Positions 1-10,745 of a stretch of 64,000 nucleotides of DNA are shown here, piece after piece. The stretch comes from Cryptomeria japonica (taxonomy: Eukaryota; Streptophyta; Pinopsida; Cupressales; Cupressaceae). Position numbers and translations under genes: made by a program. Each line of letters opens with the position of its first letter. The first letter of the stretch is position 1. Where the stretch lies: contig NC_081414.1 in assembly GCF_030272615.1 (NCBI RefSeq), positions 818,534,396-818,598,395 of the forward strand, read 5' to 3'. A model generated the notes under the pieces. It saw only the letters and a list, made by a program, of their open reading frames with translations. It was not told the DNA's origin and made no database searches.

Positions 1-345
1 AGTAGAAGAGTTTGAATTATCCTTCATCCGTTGAAGAAGCAACAAGCAAGGTGGAATCTAGCTCTGATTTGGAGGTTGGTGCCTCATAGAAAAGAGATTG
101 GTGTCTCCTGCTGAGTTGGTTCTTCCAATGGGTTGGTGTCTACATATTTAGAAGTGGGAGTTGGTGCTTATAGTGGGTTGGTGCTCACAAACTAAGTTAG
201 GGGTTGGTGCCTGTAGTAAGTTGGTGCTTGCAAACATTGTAGAAGACGAAATATATAAAATCATTAATTTGCTGTGGTTTTTCTCCCGTTTGGGTTTTCA
301 TGTCAAACATTGTGTTCTTACTTTGTGCATGATTGTTTAAACCCA
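1..345 (+). mobile_element. Copia-type LTR, 3' part (cut by window edge)
   Basis: Several spaced copies of a GTTGGTGC-type motif (about 70-235) precede an ATATATAAAAT TATA-like stretch near 250. After that comes the phrase GTGGTTTTTCTCCC followed by GGTTTTCATGTCAAA, the U5 phrase commonly seen at the end of plant Ty1/copia LTRs (usually ..GGTTTTCCACGT..). The element therefore reads on the plus strand. The 5' part lies outside the window; the 3' end is set at a CA dinucleotide and is approximate. It sits immediately next to, or inside, the LINE remnant that follows on the other strand. Confidence 0.5.
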
Positions 346-349
346 CTTG

Positions 350-600
350 TTAGAGAGTAAGATGGTTGCTCCCCTTTTACTTTTTCATGATTAGTAAAAT
401 AATGAGGTGGTTCTTTCTAAATGAATTTGAGGCTAGTTTCAACTAAAAAATTGACAACCTTTACCACTTGTAGGAAGATAGCATCTTTATGCTTCTTAGG
501 GTTAGGCATCTTCTCATAATGTATTTCCTATTCAAGGATTCAAGTCCCCTAACATTCCAGCAAGTGCAGTAAAAAATCATCAGTAATCATCAAATGAGAA
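350..600 (-). pseudogene. LINE ORF2 remnant, start of endonuclease domain
   Basis: Read on the minus strand around 575-430, the translation gives WNVRGLESLNRKYIMRRCL and, after a frameshift, KDAIFLQVVK. These match the start of the apurinic endonuclease-like (EEP) domain of plant L1-type LINEs (typically WN-RGL...R...V...FLQETK). The frame is broken within about 100 bases of the motif and nothing downstream is readable, so this is a decayed copy. It lies in the order expected downstream of the zinc-knuckle ORF1 fragment on the same strand. Confidence 0.65.
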
Positions 601-1277
601 TCTTCTTTAGGGTTCCTAAAATTATCAAAGCATTGTGGAAGCCTATTATTTTTTTCTTTTCTCTTAGAGTAGGCCTCAAATTCTTCTTTTCTTCTCTGCT
701 TTTTTTTCTTTTCTACTTTTATTTATCCATTAATTATGGGTAGAGTTACTAATTTACTTGGGAATGTATGTTCACCAGGTTGTGGAGATGCTACTAGCTC
801 AAGAATTATTTTCTTTTCAGCTGACTTATCATTGTCCAACATCCCTATTTGTTGGACCTTTGTTTTTACTTTGTCCTTTATAATCGATTTCATTATTAAT
901 CCTTAAATTTTGATCGTTTAAAAGTACCAGTTGGGTATTAACATCCTAACCAAGGTTACAATTAGACAATGGGATCATTGTAGGCTTGAAAACATAGCTT
1001 ATAATTAAGTAGGGAGGGCAAAAAGGAGATGAGGTCATGATCATGTTCTAAGACAGGGCTCATACTACTTGGAGAATCAAGAATATCTGTTAATCTTTCA
1101 GACTTTCATCTTTACCTTCAAATTCATGTATTATATTCATAATTTTAGAGGACCTACCATTGGCCTCGTGAGGGCTTTTTTCCTCCTCCCTCACTAGTTT
1201 ATTTACCAATTTATCATTCTCGCTTGTGTAATGAGCCACCTTATTGGACAAAGGCTCAATGTGTTTTGAAGGTTACA
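601..1277. other. LINE inter-ORF/linker region, no gene seen
   Basis: AT-rich, polypyrimidine-rich DNA between the ORF1 and ORF2 fragments of the minus-strand LINE remnant. Stops occur in all frames and no domain is recognised. By position it should be ORF1 tail plus inter-ORF spacer. Confidence 0.4.
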
Positions 1278-2150
1278 TTATATTGTGTGAATTCTATTTC
1301 CTTTGTTTTGCATAATCCTTCGTGTTCTTGGGCATTTTTTCTTATGTCCAAGGCTAGCATTAGACATAGATAACAAATTTGTTTCTTGCTCCACTTGGCA
1401 TGTGATAATGTTCGGGTTTTCATCAACACACTCAATTTTTGATGAAATGGTATCAAAGGTTAGGTTTTTTAATTTATCTTTTAACACATTGATATTTGCA
1501 TTAACATTTATACTGATAGGGCTTTTAGAGAAAGCTCTTGGTAATTCTTTTGAATTAAGTTTTACATCATTTTTGCTTGGATTTTCTAGAGCAGGGTTTA
1601 AAATAAGAGCCCTTAGTAATTTTTCTATTGAACATAAATTTGTATCCTTTTTGCTAGGGTTTTTTAGATTAGGGTCAATAATATTTTTATTGGAGTTTAC
1701 CATATTAGCTCCTAGATTAGAAGCACGTTCTATTGGAACAAAAGAGGCTTGATTAGACTCCTTGACATTCTTCACACTAGTCTTCCTACTCGCAAAGCCC
1801 CTAAGGTTGGGGATAGCAAGATTTTGGTTAAGTTTTGGATCTTCTGTTTTATTTTTCATTATAGGGCAATTTCTTTTGAGATGCCCCTCCTTTTTGCACA
1901 TGAAGCACACACTTAGACCCCTTTAGGATTTAATTTTTCAAGAGAATACTTCCCCCATTGAACTCCATTTCAATAATCTCATGAAAATATATTCCCGGGG
2001 ATAGAGATATTAACAATCTTGCATCCATATGCTAGAGAATGGAATTGGTCTTGTCAATCTTATACAACTTTTATTGGAGAGAGAAATCGTGGTAGAAATG
2101 TCCACAGTTTGGGAGGGACATTCTTTATAGTTACCCATCTAGAGTAGGAG
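1278..2150 (-). pseudogene. LINE ORF1-like remnant with CCHC zinc knuckle
   Basis: A 210-codon open stretch (1278-1910, minus) starts with a CX2CX4HX4C knuckle, CFMCKKEGHLKRNC, followed by a long Asn/Lys/Ser-rich tail. Upstream (1911-2150) the same strand still reads WVTIKNVPPKLW and CKIVNISIPGNIF, resembling the DUF4283-type region preceding the knuckle in plant LINE ORF1 proteins (WV-L-NLP...W). Stops interrupt that upstream part. The ORF1 protein binds element RNA. A Gypsy/Copia gag knuckle is the alternative, but the nearby WNVRGL endonuclease motif on the same strand favours a LINE. Confidence 0.55.
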
Positions 2151-3355
2151 ACTATGCATCCACAATGATACGAAAGGGCGGATCGAAAGCCATAGCCTAT
2201 AACTCAGAAGTGGATTAACCATAGCTTGCCATCACTTCAACGACATCTACCAACGACAATTCCCATCCCACTCGCCACCCACCCACCCCTGCATTTGGAG
2301 GTAGAGCTATGTAGGGATACACGGAGATCCTAGTTCCAAGTCATGGTTACTCAGTTTCCCCATAAGCCGCAACAAAAGTCGACCCAACACCAGTAGCTCC
2401 TTATCGAGATCCATTAGATCCAATTGAACCGACAGTTGATTGAGCAACAGATACTGATCTAAGGTCTCAGTAGCACCACCAGCAACAAGACGAGTAGCAA
2501 AGCCATATGTAGATCATTCGTACCCAGTTCTAGTTGCCTATAGATAAGTAGGGGCCACCACCAGCTTGACCAACATCCCTTTCATATCCAGTTCCAGGTC
2601 CACTAGGTCAAAATATGAATTCAAAATAGACATTTGCTTTCAGGGTCTTTACCCTGGTTCTTGTAGCTACGGTGAGGGAATAAGGCTACTCAACTAATAG
2701 GCAGACCCAAACTCATTACCTAACTAAAGGATACGCGGGAGCTCCTGAATTATAGATAGTAGGTTGCCCCTTACTTTCTTTGGGGCAAGGATTTCTTTCT
2801 GCCGGAAGGCAAGAGGCTTGATCCGTAGGAGGATGCTACATTAAATGAAAGCATGCTCGGATGGTACCTATATAACTGGGGCGGTCGTTCGTACAATCGC
2901 ATAAATGGGAGGGAAGAATCGCAGCGGCCGACTCGTTGCTCGATTTCGTCCTAGGCAGGGGTAGGGGGGAATGTCGAGTTGTGGGAGGGTTGAAAAGGGT
3001 GGGAGGATGGAAGAATCCCTGATGGATCTTTCTTGCTGCTCGACTCACGCGAACATGATTGTCAAACCTACCGGGGGTGAGAAGGAGGGTCCTCCTTCGG
3101 AAGTCGGGAAGTAACGAGTTGACAATCGGAAGGTCCTACTATTCTAAGGGCTTTATTTTCGGAAGAAAGAAGGTTTAGGTTATCAGATAAAAAAAAGTTA
3201 GGCCACCACAGAGTGAGGACTCCTCCTATTGGCGGGGCGGGGGTGAAAAGATGGCTGGCCCCGACTAAGGATGGTCGAGAAAGTTTGGGGGTTATATTGT
3301 CGAGTGCTACAAGAGGTTCAGGATGGACATAACTCTTTACACCTCTGGTTCGAGT
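2151..3355. other. GC-rich insert of possible mitochondrial origin
   Basis: Base composition changes abruptly: the segment is visibly richer in G and C than both flanks, has several G/C runs and CpG sites that have not decayed, and lacks the AT-rich simple repeats seen elsewhere. Phrases such as GGAAGTCGGGAAGTAACGAG resemble plant mitochondrial intergenic DNA in style. No mitochondrial gene, tRNA or intron could be named, and short open frames (for example 2836-3048 minus) look accidental. It may instead be part of an unknown transposon or a recent insertion of other nuclear DNA. Confidence 0.35.
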
Positions 3356-5600
3356 TGGAAATTAGTTTATTAGTTTCACCGCATCCAAACGAAACGCCCC
3401 ACTGATTCTTCTCAAAGGGAGGTTGGGAGGTAGTTCTAGCCTTGACTGGAGGACCTTTCGTCCATGAATTTTATTGCAATTCAATGTAGTGAGAAAGATA
3501 GCCACATTTTTTAACCTATTTTCTTCTTGATTCATTGCAACTACCATCTCAAGGTCAGTTTAAACAATTTTTTTTCTATGGCTACATGGAGAACACTTAC
3601 CTTCTACATTGGTGGCCACTCCTGCTCACTAATTTTTTTCCATCTTGAATTGTGATAGCAACAAACTTTGTAGAGGGTGGAATTTTAACTTACAATCCTT
3701 TGCTACAATGCCATGAAATGATCGCTCTACTCCCTTACTAAAGAAGGCATTAATGAGTAATGACACCAAAGAATAAAATAGAGTGTATATGAGAAAGGGG
3801 ATACAAAACCTTAGAGGAGGGCCATAAGCCTCTCCCAAGACGTAGACTTCAACCAAGCTATTGATTGCTTGGAAACCCTCGTTGCCCTTTGCCTCCACAA
3901 TTGTTCATTTGAAAACTCCTTTCCCTTCAATGTCCGATCCTCATTCTCATAGGCTTGCCTTCCCTTTTCTTGAGTGCATATTTCTTTCATTGTAGCAATA
4001 GGATGGGATCAAGACCAAAAGCACCAATATTACCAACAATGGAAGTGAAGGGCTCAAGGGGTATAACTTGTTTGCCCTATTTTTTGTGCAGTCTAAAGAA
4101 ATTGTATTTCATTGATAATACAAGTGCAAGGTTGAAGGGCTTCTCGACATAATGACTTCCTTCAATCATTTTATTATATAATTATTAATATATAGTTCAA
4201 TAATAAACAAAATATTCTAATACAGTAATATAATAGTTTAAATTTTAAAACTAATTTATAATATCAATTATGAACAATAGCGCACATAGTTTTTCCCACT
4301 ATTTCTCTTTCAAGTATGAGTATTGATTTGCAAATCTTATCAACCATGAAATTTAGTAAGTGACGCCATGGATTGCTCCTCTTGCTTTTTACTTCTTCAA
4401 AGTGCCTCTTATTTTTATTTTGGTGTTGCCTATCATGTTACACTCATTAGAGTTGGTCCAAAGCATTGATTCTACCAACTTGTAAGGTAAAAGCTAACAT
4501 TTTAATCAGATGTTGTAGACATTTCAGAACATGAATATTGCCAGGCACAATATAGAAATTGTGCATCAACATATAATTGACCATTGATTAATCCTACACT
4601 TACTCTTTTCCAGACAAGGATCATCTTAGAAGAACCACCTATGATTGAAAGGTAGAGACAACCAATAGATAACATTAGTACTTGTTATGATGTGTATAAG
4701 ACTCTTAACCCGGATGTTAATGATATGTTAGCTTTTGAAGATTTTTGCAACATGGAAATGAGATACCCATTTAGGAGAAGATTTTAATAGGAACCAAACC
4801 AATAAGGATCTCCAAATGCAGAGGACAGAGTTTTGTGGAGTAGAAGAAATAGAAAATGTCTAATATAAAGCTCAAGACAACATTGAGCAAGAACAAAGGG
4901 GACTCAATGGGCAAGTTGAAGATAAAAATTCTTTGTTAGTCGGTGAATTATTGACTTCTAATGGTTGAATGTGTCACAAATTAGTGAGGGTGTGAAGGAG
5001 GGAAAGACATCACTCATTGGATGTGATGAGTGTAAGAGAGGAAAGATGCGTCTAATCAGGAACTATCCTTAAAACTTTCAAATGGTGAGCCATTGATTGA
5101 TTTTCAAAATAACATTTTAGATGGATATGCATTGAAGAAAATATTTTGAGTCAAAAGGATAGGAGTGTTGAGGGTTTCTCCACAATTGCTATTTTGGTAA
5201 GGAGTGTGATCTCCTTGTTGGCAGCTCTAGGTATGAAAAAGATAATCATATTTTAGATTTGTTGATTCCTCATATGTCTGTACAAAATTCTTGTCATCAT
5301 TGAAAGCATGCTAAAAAGGGTGATAGAGTAAGGGATAAAATTTGCAATATAGGGCATGCGACTCTTTGATTCAAGTTCATGCATGTGGGATCCACGTGAT
5401 CTTTTGAGGGTCAAAGTGGATAGAGGCATTGATATCACTATTGAGTTCTTTATCTCTTGTATTTAGATTGAAAAGAAGTTTATGAGGAATCATATAGGGT
5501 TTGTTGTGCATCCTAACCACATTGTGAAGGATCAATGTTCGTAATTCATAGATCACACCTTGGAGCAAAATACCACAAAGACAAGATTATGGGAGGTGTT
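3356..5600. other. Unassigned decayed DNA, no gene recognised
   Basis: Short open frames of 60-90 codons occur on both strands (for example 3629-3898 minus) but show no known domain. Around 4600-5500 the plus strand reads like old coding DNA (phrases such as YKTLNPDVNDMLAFEDFCN) broken by many stops. This is probably a degraded element or pseudogene, but I cannot name it. Confidence 0.35.
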
Positions 5601-6170
5601 TGTCATGCCCTTGCCAGAATTAACCTCGAAAACAGATTGCAGATGAACCAATGTAATTTTCTGCCACCAACATGTAGCCAATGATTATGGCGATTAAAGT
5701 AAATAAGGAGGGTAATCAATGGAGATCATTTTTGTCCAGAAGATATACTTGTTGCTTATATAGTTTACTTATGGAAGGGTTGTGACTCCTCCCAACTATA
5801 AGACATTAAAGGGAAATCATTTCAGTAAGAGGAGAGGAATTGGGAATAAATATATGTGATTTGCAAGTAAATAATCCAGCCAAAGAGGATGAAAACCCTA
5901 ACATCTCCTATCAAGTTATTGGACAAAAACCCATAACTTGTCTAGATATCAAGGACAAACATTAAAGGAAAAATAGCTACAAATGGGAAGGAGAATTACA
6001 GGAAAAAATTAAGAGAGTCTATTTTCAAAATTATGTCAAAGTGATAAACTGAATATTATAGTAAAATTTATAATTTTTTATTAGGTTAATTTATTTTTAC
6101 ATGTAACATTTTGAGTTAGAATTATTGTATTAAGGCAAAAATAAGAAATGAACTAGAACAGGGCATTACA
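5601..6170 (+). mobile_element. Gypsy-type solo LTR, 570 bp
   Basis: The segment begins TGTCATGCCC and ends GGGCATTACA, near-perfect inverted LTR termini with TG...CA ends. A TATA-like CTTATATAG is present near 5756. No coding sequence adjoins either end, so it is read as a solo LTR. Candidate 5-bp target duplications (GTGTT left, GTGGC right) agree at only three of five positions, so the TSD is not proven. The GGGCATTACA end resembles the ends of the giant LTRs elsewhere in the window. Confidence 0.6.
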
Positions 6171-6290
6171 GTGGCCAAATGGAAATGGTCACCACGGGTT
6201 GCTTAATGTGGAAAGATGGTAAGAAAAATAAATGTAAATTGAATGTTCAAGATTTTATGAGTAAGCATGGTATGTTGTTGTTGGAGTCAA
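6171..6290. other. Unassigned spacer before tandem repeat
   Basis: Short unassigned stretch leading into the duplicated block. It shares an open frame (6179-6415 plus) with the first repeat copy but has no recognisable domain. Confidence 0.3.
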
Positions 6291-6294
6291 GCCA

Positions 6295-6615
6295 CGTACA
6301 TGGTTGCTCCTTATGGATCGATGCTGGTGAGTTCAAGAAGAATGTGATACTACAAACTGGGTTCACAATTCCTTGCAATTTAAGGCCGAACTTTGAGCAC
6401 TTGGAGTGGACATAAGGTATTCTATGATTCCAATATCATGGGTCTAGGTGAGATAAGCTACATACATGGTTGCTCGTTATGGATTAATACTGGTGAGCTC
6501 AAGACGAATGTGATACTAGAAAATGGCTTCACCATTCCTTGCAATTTAAGGCTGCACTTTTCAGCACTTGCAGTGGACATAAGGTATTCTATGATTCCAA
6601 TAGCATTTGTTTAGG
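6295..6615 (+). repeat. Two-copy tandem repeat, ~165 bp
   Basis: Two imperfect direct copies (about 6295-6464 and 6465-6615) share the phrases ATGGTTGCTC, CTTGCAATTTAAGG and GGACATAAGGTATTCTATG. Both copies remain partly open on the plus strand and encode the similar peptides HGCSLWIDAGEFKKNVIL and HGCSLWINTGELKTNVIL. The frame shifts between copies and no known protein family is recognised. Confidence 0.7.
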
Positions 6616-8362
6616 TGTTCTATGTTTCCAATATCATTTGTTTAGGTGTGGTATCTTCTTATAATGGTAATTGATCTACCATGGATCAGCTTTGCACGGT
6701 CTTTGATTTTGCCCTTCCAAGAGTGCCATTGGGTAAAGAGTATTATCAAGAGTTAGGGAGGAGTTCTGTTGGATATATCCTTCCTATTGAGAGAGTTATG
6801 GGCAACACAAGAAAGATGTCAAGGAGAAGTTTACATGAATAGAGAAATGTTGTATAAGCATGGTCAGGCAACTCCAAACAAGGCATGAAGGGAATCGGTA
6901 GTGATAGAATTCTATCATCAAATGAGAGAAGAAAAATGCCTAGGACAGCTATGAACCAAGTTGTGATCATTAATGCTGCTGCCATCACCATCATCAGCCA
7001 CCAGTTTATTTCAGTTGCACCCATACAAGTGGATATGCAGGTGTTTCCAGTCCCACGAAGGGGTGTCTTTCACTCCATGACTGCTTATTTAGAATATTCA
7101 GTTCTTACAGGGATATTTTCAGCCTCTGCATTGCTCATATTTTCTAGTTTTGTAAAGTAGTTTCAGTTTTGCAGCTGTTGTACCATTGTTATGTTGGTAG
7201 TTTCAGATCATGAACTGCTGTTATCAGTCACGAACAGCTGCAAGTTTGTACATTTTATGGAGGTTGCATCATTGGATGATGTTGGTAGAAGGGTTCAGCT
7301 GGGAGGAACAATCATTTCAGCCACTCTAGATCTAATTTGGGTGAGATTTCAAGGGGTTTGTGGCTTTTGTAACTTGTTTCTAGCCCATACACAATCTGAT
7401 TTACACCATATATTGCAGGAGATAGTTTGCAACATCATTGAAAGGTCAATTGGAACTCAAGGTTTTGGCTATGAAACTCTAATAAGCATTCAAAATTCTT
7501 CATCCCATAGAAGCAGCCAAGTGGAGCAATAAAATTAATGGCGGTGAGTACAAATGGCAGCTTTTGGACTTGTGGGAGTTTATAGATGATCTCTTGCATC
7601 ATCAAATCGAAAAGGATCATCATGAGAGCGAGTTGTATTGTTTTTGTCTTATACCATTTTGGAGACTCCTTGAGATCTCTTCATGAGACTTCTAGAGGTT
7701 TATATTGTGAATCATTGCACACTTGTATTGTTTCCCAATTGCAAAAGGTTGTGTACAATCGTTGTGGAAGATGTTAATTTGTTGGACCAAGTTGCTTTGC
7801 TTGACAAGCATGAGAATTTTTATACTTTTAGAGCATGTGATAATGTCATGGAGAGTTGGTTGCCTTCATTACTTGATCCTAGTCGAAAATGGAAAGTTTT
7901 AAACGTGCATTCCCTCACAGATCTCCCTAAGGTTTGCATTTATGCTGTAATGAGTCATGAGGTCAAGTTGTTTTTAAAAAAGGTGATAAAATTACGAGTT
8001 GTACATTGGAGATAGAGGATCTCATAGGTCTCTTTGGCAAGAGTTGTCTCACTTGACAAGTACAAGATACAAACGCATCATTTGACAAGCACACAGTCTA
8101 GGCTCTATGAGCATTACAACATGACTCATCACATTGTTACAGTGTTAAACAATGATTTTTCTTAGTGGCAAATATTCGTCAATTGGCTAATAGTTAAATT
8201 TTGGGAATCAAAATTTGGCTAATAGTTCAAGCTAATATGGTGGCTTAAATTGTCAGATTTTCATAATTTTTTTTTTAATCCTATTTAAATCACCAAGAAT
8301 ATTTATTTTATTTAACTTTTTAATTAAAAAAATTGCCACAATATTTGAAAATGTTTAGATTT
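6616..8362. other. No recognisable gene; scattered open frames
   Basis: Several open frames of 60-113 codons lie on the plus strand (for example 7191-7532 and 7683-8015) and one on the minus strand (6746-7024). None carries a recognisable domain, and they overlap in conflicting frames. It may contain an old pseudogene. Confidence 0.35.
8352..8362. repeat. Left target-site duplication of SINE-like element
   Basis: TGTTTAGATTT here pairs with TGTCTAGATTT at 8647-8657 (10 of 11 identical), flanking the element between them. Confidence 0.6.
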
Positions 8363-8646
8363 AAAAATAATAATAATGCTTGGTAAACTTTTTAGCGTGA
8401 CCGGCTACGCTGGCATGACATGCCCTCCGGCTCCACATGAAACGCTTTTGACTCGGAGCTATGAACCAGTGAGGCCACAATCGGGGGACCTCATCCCCAC
8501 AATTCACTTGTTCAAACCCGCGAGCACAACGACACAACAAAGACACAACGTCTGCGAGCACAATGGCCTAGTAGGGGTTTGAACCTTGGTGGCTGCTTCA
8601 CCAACGAAGTGTTTTAACAGCGACACTACATGTCCAAAGACATATT
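8363..8646 (-). mobile_element. tRNA-derived SINE-like element
   Basis: On the minus strand the first ~80 bases look tRNA-derived: a box B-like GGTTCAAACCCCTAC follows a degenerate box A/anticodon-arm-like stretch (GTCGCTGTTAAAACACTTCG) at tRNA-like spacing. A GC-rich unrelated body follows, and the 3' end is a short ATT-rich tail (8363-8377 in plus coordinates). The element is flanked by an 11-bp duplication with one mismatch, as expected for LINE-mediated insertion. Such elements are transcribed by RNA polymerase III from the internal boxes and encode no protein. The length (~284 bp) fits plant SINEs. The family is not identified. Confidence 0.6.
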
Positions 8647-8657
8647 TGTCTAGATTT

Positions 8658-9390
8658 TATGTTATTGTAGAAATATATATTAATTTCATAATTTACTAGC
8701 AATATCATGATTATTAGTTTTTTTTTAGGGGGTAAATAAGGTTTCAAAGGTACCCAAAACTCTTTTCAAACAAAGTTTGCTAGAATTTGAAACCCACTAC
8801 ACAAACAAACAATAGCCAACCAATAGAAAATCAGAAGCTAAAAAACATGAAAGTCCTAAGCCACCAAACATATCAGCTTAGGAAAACATAAGTAATGGGT
8901 TTTGAAAGTCTCCCATAACCTTCATCGTACAACACAATAAGGTTACATCTTCTTCCTTAGTTTCCACCTCAATAGAAAAGAAAAGAAAGAAATTTGAAAT
9001 AAGGACAGTAACAAACCCCTTCCACCAGCTCCTAATCTCCCCCACCCAAACCATTTGCACTTGAATAGTCCCCACCTCCATATGAGAGCTCTCCACCTCA
9101 ATAGTAGAAGCATGAAGAGAAGACGGGGTAATAACCATTGTGGAAAATTGCCAAAAGGAAACAATATAATTGATTTTTAAACCCTAAACATGCTTATCTT
9201 GTTTTTTGACATGGTAGCTCTTCAATGCAAGCCCCAAGGGATCCCGTTGACTGATATGTGTATCATATACTTGCCATCCCTTTTTTGTAATATTAAGTTT
9301 ATGTTAATATAAATTTGATGAGGAAGAGTGCTTTAACGAGAATGGGCAAATCATATGTGTTTTCAATTCTACACTGCCTATCCCTACTCT
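8658..9390. other. No gene seen
   Basis: AT-rich sequence. The part around 8700-9140 reads on the minus strand with short open frames and no recognised domain. Nothing else can be supported. Confidence 0.35.
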
Positions 9391-9875
9391 GAGCCTGCAA
9401 CCAAAGAATAATTAAAATATGTATATATTTTTATCAATAATCTTGTTTAATTATTTGTGGCTTAAAAAAATATTATAAATAATAATTTATAAGAAAATGT
9501 ATTTGGAATATAGATTGATTTTAATATTTTATAAAAAAATGTTTTATCTCATCAAAACTATTAATTGTTAATAAAATAATATATTAATAAAATTATTATT
9601 TGTTTGATTGAGTGAAGGGTGAAAGCTAATAAATCGTTTGAGCTTGCAACCAAAGAATAATTAAAATATGTATATATTTTTATCAATAATCTTGTTAATT
9701 ATTTGTGGCTTAAAAAAATTATTATAAATAATAATTTATAAGAAAATGTATTCGGAATATAGATTGATTTTAATATTTAATAAAAAATTGTTTTATCTCA
9801 TCAAAACTATTAATTGTTAATAATATTATATATTAATAAAATTTGTTTGATTGATTAAAGGGTGAAAGCTAATAA
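9391..9875 (+). repeat. Tandem duplication, 249-bp period
   Basis: GAGCCTGCAACCAAAG at 9391 recurs as GAGCTTGCAACCAAAG at 9640. The two copies stay nearly identical for about 235 bases with a few substitutions and small indels in A/T runs. The sequence is extremely AT-rich and non-coding. Confidence 0.85.
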
Positions 9876-10147
9876 ATATTCAAAATTATAATTGAAAAAC
9901 ATTCTAGAATTAATGAAAATTTGAAACTATTCTGATTTTGAGAAATTATATATTTGCAGATGTTTGATAAAGTTGCCAAGTTATTGCCAATTTGTTTCTG
10001 AGTGTATTGGTGAGTCCTGAGTTTTTAAAATTTTTGGGCCAGCCTAGTCATTGCAGAGTCTGAGTTTATCAACTATGGTAATAACAACATAGGCTCTCAA
10101 CTGTAAATCAATAACTTGAGAATACAAAGCTCTATAGAGACCCACAA
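9876..10147. other. Unassigned AT-rich spacer
   Basis: No gene, element end or repeat is recognised between the two tandem repeats. Confidence 0.3.
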
Positions 10148-10246
10148 GATCAGATTTCTTCACCTAAACAGCAAATGCAAGATCAGATTTCTTCACCTAA
10201 ACAGCAAATGCAAGATCAGATTTCTTCACCTAAACAGCAAAACACC
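10148..10246 (+). repeat. 33-bp tandem repeat, three copies
   Basis: The unit beginning GATCAGATTTCTTCACC starts at 10148, 10181 and 10214. The copies are essentially identical, so the amplification is recent. The period is a multiple of three, but the surroundings are not an evident gene. Confidence 0.9.
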
Positions 10247-10542
10247 AACCAAAAACACCATAAATCAACAAAACTACTTCTAAAAGCATAGGGGTAACAA
10301 ACTTCAAAATACAGGAAAACCTCAAACACCCCTGTCACAAACATTCTACAGCTATTACCACATCAAACCAAAACCACTGAAGGCATCTCTGGAAGATTAA
10401 CCCCAGCAAGGAGGAAGTTGCATGAATGATACCCAGCAAGGAACTCAATCACGACCAGGCTCAGCAAAACCAATGCCCACCCTCACCACAAGTACTCATG
10501 ATCATTAGTTACTTTAGTGATATTAATATTTAGTTGCCACCA

Positions 10543-10745
10543 TTGATTCAAAATATAATTTAATAGCACTCATCGTATTTTGTGAGGTAAAATTTACCCA
10601 CAGTTTGTAATGTCCATGGGGCCTGAATTCGCTTTTGAATCATTGATCTCCATTGAACAATTCAGACCCTGTAAGCATTATAAACCATGGGTACATTTTA
10701 CTTAACAAAATACAATGAGGGGTATTAGACTATATTTTGAATCTA
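10543..10745. mobile_element. Foldback MITE-like element
   Basis: Two inverted arms of about 90 bp (about 10543-10635 and 10655-10745) pair along most of their length. TTGATTCAAAATAT on the left is matched by ATATTTTGAATC on the right, and the TGTATTTTG/CAAAATACA and GTACCC/GGGTAC phrases are mirrored. The unpaired centre is about 20 bp. There is no coding capacity. The shape fits a non-autonomous foldback element; the family and target duplication were not resolved. Confidence 0.6.

Noticed and set aside
1303..1752. 149-codon plus-strand open frame
   Set aside because: Antisense shadow of the minus-strand zinc-knuckle ORF1; Phe/Ile/Leu-rich composition is the complement of its Lys/Asn-rich coding.
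2795..2830. Possible organellar tRNA in the GC-rich insert
   Set aside because: No complete cloverleaf or T-arm consensus could be assembled by eye.
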